From Methylobacterium currus (GTDB lineage Bacteria > Pseudomonadota > Alphaproteobacteria > Rhizobiales > Beijerinckiaceae): a DNA stretch of 64,000 nucleotides. This document shows, in pieces, positions 58,488-64,000 of the stretch; position 1 is the stretch's first letter; each line of letters opens with the position of its first letter. Position numbers and translations under genes: made by a program. The notes under the pieces are model-generated. The model made no database searches. It was not told where the DNA came from and was given only the letters and a program-made list of their open reading frames with translations. The DNA is taken from NCBI RefSeq assembly GCF_003058325.1, contig NZ_CP028843.1, forward strand, positions 2,700,001 to 2,764,000. The letters run 5' to 3'.

Positions 58488-60484
58488 TCTGAATGGCCGG
58501 CGAAGGCCAGGATGCGGTCCTGCATCCGGTCGGCGCGCAGGAGATCCCCGCGCATGCGCGCGTGAAGCCGCTCGGCGCGCGACTGGGCCCAGCGCAGCAG
58601 CAGCCGGCCGGCCGGCTGCCCGAATCGGGCGAGGAGGGCGCGGGCGAGCGGGCGGGGAACCGGGAGGCCGTCGAGCAGCGGGTCGTCGAGGGACAGGATC
58701 GCCTCGAAGCTGCCGGGTTCGCCCTGGCGCCCGGCGCGCCCGGCGAGCTGGCCGTCGATCCGCCGGGCGTCGTGGCGCTCGGTCATGATGACGTGGAGAC
58801 CGCCATTCTCTGCGACCCAGGGGTCGAGCTTGATGTCGGTGCCGCGCCCGGCCATGTTCGTCGCCACGGTGATGCGGCCGCGCTCTCCCGCCCGGGCGAC
58901 GATCTCGGCCTCCTGACGGTCCTGAGCGGCGCTGAGCACGGTGTGCGCCAGGCCGGCCGCGGCGAGCCGGGCGCTCGCGACGTCGGAGGCGGCCACCGAG
59001 CGCGTGCCGAGCAGCACCGGCAGGCCCTGCCGGTTCAGCGCCGTCACCCGCTCGATCACCGCCGCCCATTTCGTCTCCTCGTCGGGCAGGACCCGGTCGG
59101 GGCGATGGATGCGCCGGATCGGGCGATGGGTCGGGATCCGGGCGACCGCGAGCCCGTAGACGGTCCAGAACTCCGCCTCGACCCCGGCCGTGGTGCCGGT
59201 CATGCCGGCGAGCCGGCAGTAGCGCCGGAAGAAGCGCTGGTAGGTCATGCGCGCGAGGGTCGTGCGCGCCGAGGAGAGCGCGCAGCCTTCCTTGTGCTCG
59301 ATCATCTGGTGGAGGCCGTCGCTCCAGGCCCGGTCGGGCATGACCCGGCCGGTATACTCGTCGATGATCACCACCTTGCCGTCGCGCAGGATGTAGTGCT
59401 CGTCGCGGTGGAACAGGTGGAGCGCCGAGAGCGCCTGCCGGATGAGCTCCTCCCGGGTGACGCGGGCGCGCCAGGCCGGCCCCGCCCCGGCGAGGCGGGC
59501 ATCGATGGCCGTACGGCCCTCCTCGGTCAGCACGACGCGGCGCTGGTCGAGGTCGATGACGTAGTCCTGCCCCGCGGCGAGCGCCGCCGCGACCGCCAGC
59601 GCCTCCGTCAGAGTGGCGGAATCGAACTGCGAGCCGGCCGAGGCCGAGATGATGAGCGGCGTGCGCGCCTCGTCGATCAGCACGCTGTCGGCCTCGTCCA
59701 CGATGGCGAAGTGCAGCCCTCGCAGGCGCAGCGGTGCCGTCACCCCCGGCTCCGCCGCGAGGCCGCGCAGCTTCAGCCGGATGTCGCTGGCGCGCTGGCC
59801 GAGGGCGATACGGTCGCGGAGGTAGTCGAAGGCGAGATCCTTGTTGGTGCAGTAGGTGATGTCGCACGCATGGGCGGCGGCCCGGGCGGGGAGCTCCTGC
59901 CCGTCGCTCACCACCCCGACGCTCAGGCCGAGCGCCGCGTAGAGCGGCTGCATCAGGCCCGCGTCGCGCTCGGCGAGATAGGCGTTGACGGTGACGACGT
60001 GGACCGGGAGGCCGGCCAGCGCCGCGGTCGCCGCGGCGAGGCCCGCCGTCAGGGTCTTGCCCTCGCCGGTGGCCATCTGGGCGACGCGGCCGTGCAGGAT
60101 CGCGGCGGCGCCCATCATCTGCACCGGGTAGGGGCGCTGGCCGCTGACCCGCCCCGACACCTCGCGGATCAGCGCGAAGGCGTTCGCCACCAGCTCCGGC
60201 GGAAAGTCCCCGCGGCCGCGCAGCTCCGCCGAGGCGGTGCGACGCACGGCATCGAGGTCGGCGTCGGAGAGCGCCGCGAGCTCCGTCCAGCGCGCCATCG
60301 CGGCCTCGGCGATGCCGGCATGGCGCCGGCCCTGCCAGCCGGCGAGCCGCGCCCGCGCGGCGCCGACGACCCGGGTTGCCGCCCGGTCGATCACGCCGGG
60401 CCGCAGGACCTTGCGCTCCGCGTAGGCCAGGATCGGCGGGAGCCTGGCGGCCGAGGGCGGCGTGGCGGCGAGGGCCTCAGACAC
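58484..60484 (-). CDS. Short SecA-like ATPase (accessory, lacks the SecA C-terminal domains)
   Basis: A 666-residue SecA homologue. Motor motifs are complete: Walker A ATGEGKT (138-144), TVNAYLAERD, YCTNKDLAFDYLRD, DEAD box IVDEADSVLIDEARTPLIIS (263-266), a preprotein-binding-like insertion (about 280-400), MTGTT, ATNMAGRGTDIKLDP (about 541-555) and RRIDGQLAGRAGRQGEPG (about 574-591). It stops only about 75 residues after this last motif, whereas housekeeping SecA (about 900 residues) continues with helical scaffold, wing and zinc-binding tail. It is therefore an accessory translocase-type motor, not the essential SecA. It starts eight bases inside the end of the protease-HlyD gene and is coupled to the next adaptor; no SecY-like channel is encoded in the window. 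Confidence 0.9.
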   Translation of the reverse strand: MSEALAATPPSAARLPPILAYAERKVLRPGVIDRAATRVVGAARARLAGWQGRRHAGIAEAAMARWTELAALSDADLDAVRRTASAELRGRGDFPPELVANAFALIREVSGRVSGQRPYPVQMMGAAAILHGRVAQMATGEGKTLTAGLAAATAALAGLPVHVVTVNAYLAERDAGLMQPLYAALGLSVGVVSDGQELPARAAAHACDITYCTNKDLAFDYLRDRIALGQRASDIRLKLRGLAAEPGVTAPLRLRGLHFAIVDEADSVLIDEARTPLIISASAGSQFDSATLTEALAVAAALAAGQDYVIDLDQRRVVLTEEGRTAIDARLAGAGPAWRARVTREELIRQALSALHLFHRDEHYILRDGKVVIIDEYTGRVMPDRAWSDGLHQMIEHKEGCALSSARTTLARMTYQRFFRRYCRLAGMTGTTAGVEAEFWTVYGLAVARIPTHRPIRRIHRPDRVLPDEETKWAAVIERVTALNRQGLPVLLGTRSVAASDVASARLAAAGLAHTVLSAAQDRQEAEIVARAGERGRITVATNMAGRGTDIKLDPWVAENGGLHVIMTERHDARRIDGQLAGRAGRQGEPGSFEAILSLDDPLLDGLPVPRPLARALLARFGQPAGRLLLRWAQSRAERLHARMRGDLLRADRMQDRILAFAGHSE

Positions 60485-62621
60485 GGAACTGGCTCAGGAA
60501 GAGCTGGCGCAGGCCGCGCAACAGGCGCCAGCCGATCGCCTCGCTGCCGTGGTCGAAGCGCACGTGAACCCGCTCGCCGATGACGTCGAGGGGAATGCCG
60601 CCCGCGACCTGCACGTCGAAGACGAAGATGCTCTGGAGCGCCCGGGGCTTGTCGCCGGTCGTGCTGTCGACCGCGATCACGCCGCCGCCCTGCGGGGTGA
60701 GGGCGAGGCTCGGCACCTCGCTCTGCGCGCCGGGCACCTCCCGGAGGATCGTCGCCGCGTGCCGGAGATGCGGGCTGTCGGCGAAGCGCGCCGCGACCGG
60801 GCCGGGCCGGCTGCGCACCAGGTCCACGTCGGCCTGCGGCACCACAACCCGCACCACCGGGTCGTCGGCGCGCAGGACGAAGCCGATGCGGTCGCCCCGG
60901 CGGAAGTAGCGGCCCGGGAGGTCGGCGGCCGCCGGCACCACGAGCCGGCCGTCCCGCTCGGCCCGCAACACCCGGTCGGCGGCGCGGGTGCGGAACACCG
61001 CGAGGGTCTGCTCGGCGCTGCCGATCTGCTCCTCCAGGATCCCGGCCTGGACGCGGTCCCCGAGGCGGGCGGCGTCGTAGCGCATCCGCAGCTCGCCGAG
61101 CTGCGCTTCGAGCAGGGCGACCCGGGCGTCGAGGGCCGGATCGTCGAGCCGCGCCAGGGTGTCGCCCTGGCGGGCCTGGCGGCCGGGCTCGGTGAGGAAC
61201 TCGGCCAGGATGCCGTCGGTGCGCGCCCGCAATTCCGAGCGGTCGGGCACCCAGACCACGCCCTGCGCGGTGGTCGCGTAGGGCAGGGGGACCGCGAAGA
61301 CGACGGCCACCAGGACCGCCAGCGCCGCGCCGGTGACCCGCAGGGCCCGGCCGCGCCGGCCGTCGAGCTTGCGGTCGGTCAGGAGGAACAGGGCGCCCTT
61401 GACGAGCGGCTGCAGCACGATCCCGGCGACCGCCGCGGCCGCGAGCAGCACGCCGAACACGAAGAACTGCGTCGCCACGAAGGAGGCGATCGCGAGGGAG
61501 ACGGTCGTGCGGTAGAGGAAGGCGCTCACCGCGTAGGCGACCATCCAGAACCGCTCGCCGCGGGCCGTGACCGGGCTCTCGGCGCTCTCGATCTTCAGCG
61601 CGTAGCGCTGGACGAGGTAGAACACGTAGCGGTTGGCGCGGGCGGCGAGATTGGGGATCTCGATCAGGTCGGCCAGGATGTAGTAGCCGTCGAAGCGCAG
61701 CAGCGGGTTGCCGTTGAACAGCAGGGTCGAGACGCCGCCGATCACCATCACGTTGAAGGCCGCCGCCTTCACGAGGCCCGGCTCGACCGTCGCCCACACG
61801 AATGTCGCGACGGCCGCGAGCGCCATCTCCACCAGGATGCCGGCGCTCGAGACCACCATCCGCTGCCATTTCGAGCCGAAGGCCGCCGAGCTGGAGGCGT
61901 CGACGTAGGGCGCCGGGATCATCACGAGGAGCATCACCCCGACCTCGTGCACCTCGCCGTTCCAGGCCTTGGCCGCGCAGGCATGGCCGGCCTCGTGCAG
62001 CGCCTTCACAACCGGATAGAGGCAGGCCATCACCGCGAGGTTCTGCGCCGACAGGAGCTGGGTCGCGAAGTCGCCTGTGACCTCCTTCCAGTGCAGCCCG
62101 GCCACGACCAGGCCCGCCGCCACGACGGCGAGCCAGACGAGCAGCCCCGGCAGCGAGAACAGCGGCCGGTACAGCGGGGCCAGCCGGTCGAGCAGCGCGT
62201 CCGGGTCGAAGAGCGGGAAGCGCAGGGCGAGGGGGTTGCGCAGGCGCGCGATCAGGCTGCGCCGCGCCACCGAGTCCGAGCGCTCGAGCAGCTCGGCGAA
62301 ATCCGGCGGGAAGGCGCCCTCGAGCAGGTCCGAGCCGTGCAGCATCGAGATCAGCCGGATCGTCTCGTCCTGGGTCGGCGGATCGTCCTCGTTGCGGGCG
62401 ACCACCCGCTCCCAGATCTCCTGCACGCTGCGGCGCCCGTCCATCAGGCAGACGATCAGGTTGGCGGCCGGCGAGAGCCGGTGGAAGCGGCCGGTCTGGT
62501 GATCCTGCAGGATGTACCAGACGTCGCCGCGGAAGCGCTGGCGGTGGATCTCGGCGTGGCTGCGCAGGCGCGGCTTCAGCGCGGCGACGCGGTACCAGGA
62601 TTGGCTGAACAGCGATTGCAC
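60477..62621 (-). CDS. PqqD-like / site-2 protease (M50) / HlyD fusion protein
   Basis: A 714-residue multi-domain membrane protein. Residues about 20-110 look like a PqqD-type winged-helix peptide-recognition domain (FRGDVWYILQDHQTGRFHRLSPAANLIVCLMDGRRSVQEIWERV). A membrane-embedded M50 zinc protease core follows, with HEAGH (His209-Glu210-His213) and the third-ligand motif NPLLRFDG (Asp311) among about six helices. After a last helix (about 430-450) comes a HlyD-like part: lipoyl half (AQGVVWVPDRSELRARTDGILAEFLTEPGRQARQGDTLARLDDP), coiled coil and barrel (about 460-700). It should cleave or bind a substrate in the inner membrane and link to a periplasmic conduit. Similar proteins occur near peptide-export loci (YydH-like); the substrate here is unknown. 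Confidence 0.88.
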   Translation of the reverse strand: MQSLFSQSWYRVAALKPRLRSHAEIHRQRFRGDVWYILQDHQTGRFHRLSPAANLIVCLMDGRRSVQEIWERVVARNEDDPPTQDETIRLISMLHGSDLLEGAFPPDFAELLERSDSVARRSLIARLRNPLALRFPLFDPDALLDRLAPLYRPLFSLPGLLVWLAVVAAGLVVAGLHWKEVTGDFATQLLSAQNLAVMACLYPVVKALHEAGHACAAKAWNGEVHEVGVMLLVMIPAPYVDASSSAAFGSKWQRMVVSSAGILVEMALAAVATFVWATVEPGLVKAAAFNVMVIGGVSTLLFNGNPLLRFDGYYILADLIEIPNLAARANRYVFYLVQRYALKIESAESPVTARGERFWMVAYAVSAFLYRTTVSLAIASFVATQFFVFGVLLAAAAVAGIVLQPLVKGALFLLTDRKLDGRRGRALRVTGAALAVLVAVVFAVPLPYATTAQGVVWVPDRSELRARTDGILAEFLTEPGRQARQGDTLARLDDPALDARVALLEAQLGELRMRYDAARLGDRVQAGILEEQIGSAEQTLAVFRTRAADRVLRAERDGRLVVPAAADLPGRYFRRGDRIGFVLRADDPVVRVVVPQADVDLVRSRPGPVAARFADSPHLRHAATILREVPGAQSEVPSLALTPQGGGVIAVDSTTGDKPRALQSIFVFDVQVAGGIPLDVIGERVHVRFDHGSEAIGWRLLRGLRQLFLSQFRV

Positions 62622-62631
62622 GGCGCGTCCC

Positions 62632-64000
62632 TCACGGCATCCAGTGCCAGACGGCGAGGCGCAGCCAGTCGAGGATCGGCCGGGCCCAGGTCCAGGCCAG
62701 CAGGCGCCGGTCCACCTCGACCTTGGCGATCCCCTCCATGCCCGGGCGCAGGCGGGTCGCGGCCGCGGTGACCCGGCCCTCGACCCGGAACATGTTGCGG
62801 CCGTTCCTGGCCTCGGCGACCGGCGTGATGGTCTGCACCACGATCGGGTAAGGGGTGTCGGGCAGCGCGCCCGCCAGCATCTGGCCGGTCTGGCCCTCGC
62901 GCAGGTCGGCGATGAAGCGCTCGTCCACCGTGATCACGACACGGTAATCGTCGAGGGGGGCGACCTCGAACAGCACCTGCCCGCGGCTGATCGCTCCGCC
63001 GATCGCCTGGCTGAGGTCGCCCGAGACGATCAGCCCGTCGAAGGGTGCGTAGAACTTGAGGCGCGAGAGCTGCTCGTCGACGAGGTTGATCTGCGCCTCG
63101 GCCTGCTCGATCTGGCTGCGGACCACGTTGATCGTCGCGGGCTGGCGCGTCGCGAGCGCCTTGTCGTACTCGAACCGGCGCTGCTGGCGCTCCGTCACCC
63201 AGCGCAGGCGCTCCAGCACGAGGTCGCGGTCCTCGAGCGCGGCGAGCAGGTCGCCCTTGCGCACGGTGTCGCCCGCCCGGTGCTCCGCGACCTTGAGGTA
63301 GCCGTCGTAGGGAGCGACGATGGCGCGGCGCACCAGCCCCTCGACCCGTGCGTCCGCGGTCACGCGGTAATCCGCCTTCACGGTGGCGAGGGCGAGCCCG
63401 GCGATCGCGGCGGCGGCCAGGGACAGCTTGAGGGTCGCGTGATGCGGGCCGACCACGCGTCGCACGAGCGTCGCGCAGGCCTCCCAGGCCTTGGCCGCCA
63501 GCCAGCGGTCGTTCTGTCGCTTCTCGTCGAGCACCGGGCCGATCGCCGCGGCGGCCGCCGCGATGATGGCGATCGTCTCCTCGTCGAAGGGCTCCTCCCC
63601 GGTCCGCTCCAGGGTGAAGGCGCCCGCGAAATGGTCGCCCGCCATGAACGGCACCGTCAGCACCCGCCCGTCGTGGCGCAGGCGCGCGAGGTCGGCATGG
63701 GCCCGCGTGACCGTGCCGTCGCCGGAAGGGGCCGGGAACAGGACGAGGCTGCGCTGGTCGAGGGCCTCGTCCATGCAGGCGCCGAGCTTGCGCACGAGGT
63801 TCATCGAGCGCTCGAACTGCGCGGTGTGCGAGATCGCCGCCACGCGCGTCCGGCCCGCCTGCGAGAAGCCGACCGCCGCCCGGGTGCAGTGGAAGGCGAT
63901 CGCCAGATCGGTCGCCACCGCCATGCAGGCGGCCTTGAAGCGCTCCTGCTCCAGCGCCCCGGCGAGCAGGTCGAGGGTGGCGCGGGTGCGGGCGAGCTGC
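62632..64000 (-). CDS. GAF-domain HlyD adaptor (5' end beyond window)
   Basis: At least 455 residues; the frame stays open to the right edge, so the N-terminus is missing. The visible start is helical (LARTRATLDLLAGALEQERF), then a GAF-like domain (MAVATDLAIAFHCTRAAVGFSQ, LTVPFMAGDHFAGAFTLER, IAIIAAAAAAIGPVLDEKR), a single membrane helix (about 185 residues before the end of the N-terminal half: LSLAAAAIAGLALATV) and a periplasmic HlyD part (VEGLVRRAIVAPYDGYLKVAEHRAGDTVRKGDLLAALED, coiled coil, RLKFYAPFDGLIVSGDLSQAIGG). A cytoplasmic GAF sensor fused to a periplasmic adaptor is unusual. The protease-HlyD gene follows 10 bp downstream. Confidence 0.85.
   Translation of the reverse strand, partial: QLARTRATLDLLAGALEQERFKAACMAVATDLAIAFHCTRAAVGFSQAGRTRVAAISHTAQFERSMNLVRKLGACMDEALDQRSLVLFPAPSGDGTVTRAHADLARLRHDGRVLTVPFMAGDHFAGAFTLERTGEEPFDEETIAIIAAAAAAIGPVLDEKRQNDRWLAAKAWEACATLVRRVVGPHHATLKLSLAAAAIAGLALATVKADYRVTADARVEGLVRRAIVAPYDGYLKVAEHRAGDTVRKGDLLAALEDRDLVLERLRWVTERQQRRFEYDKALATRQPATINVVRSQIEQAEAQINLVDEQLSRLKFYAPFDGLIVSGDLSQAIGGAISRGQVLFEVAPLDDYRVVITVDERFIADLREGQTGQMLAGALPDTPYPIVVQTITPVAEARNGRNMFRVEGRVTAAATRLRPGMEGIAKVEVDRRLLAWTWARPILDWLRLAVWHWMP

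Overview
The window reads as chromosomal DNA of a very GC-rich alphaproteobacterium of the Hyphomicrobiales, most likely Methylobacterium or a close relative. FlbT places it in the Alphaproteobacteria, and the rpoN-hpf-ptsN order, the divergent ftsEX and zinc-ribbon/hpt block and several small unnamed proteins fit that group. Genus assignment is inference from gene content, not a search. I saw no rRNA, tRNA, CRISPR array, prophage or insertion sequence.

Layout. 1-6900: a peptide/nickel-type ABC importer (ATPase cut by the left edge), a class II aldolase, a GntR regulator, an acetylpolyamine-amidohydrolase-like deacetylase and a cupin, probably one catabolic locus. 7059-13565: two very large paralogous flagellins with matching terminators, then flbT. 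13650-17620: a small protein, a Na+/H+ antiporter, an FMN alpha-hydroxy-acid dehydrogenase, a secreted protein with a His/Met/Arg-only tail and a 46-residue ORF. 17634-22443: a glycosylation/radical-SAM cluster in which three of four genes carry a lesion. 22591-30461: an OpgH-like glucosyltransferase, a PIN toxin-antitoxin pair, a Cys/Met-type PLP enzyme, TspO, a quinone oxidoreductase with a divergent LysR regulator, and a response regulator. 30655-33843: hpt, a zinc-ribbon protein and ftsEX. 33913-43684: an EAL protein, an XRE-cupin regulator with paired operators facing an amino-acid ABC importer and a PuuB-like oxidase, a GGDEF-EAL protein, a hairpin-rich spacer and an amidase. 43985-48442: lptB, rpoN, hpf, ptsN and a small secreted protein. 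48852-54326: an RND efflux pump with a divergent TetR regulator. 54743-56899: a chemoreceptor.

57552-64000 (minus strand, running off the right edge) is the most unusual region: a tightly packed operon of GAF-HlyD adaptor, PqqD-like/site-2-protease/HlyD fusion, shortened SecA-like ATPase and a further HlyD-type adaptor. It looks like an uncharacterised export system whose substrate would lie beyond the window.

Structured intergenic repeats (two elements of 148 bp and one of 136 bp) and candidate operators next to regulators (TTCAT-N4-ATGAA, TGTAA-N6-TTACA, ATTATT-N3-AATAAT) are also annotated. All functions come from reading motifs by eye; no database search was run.
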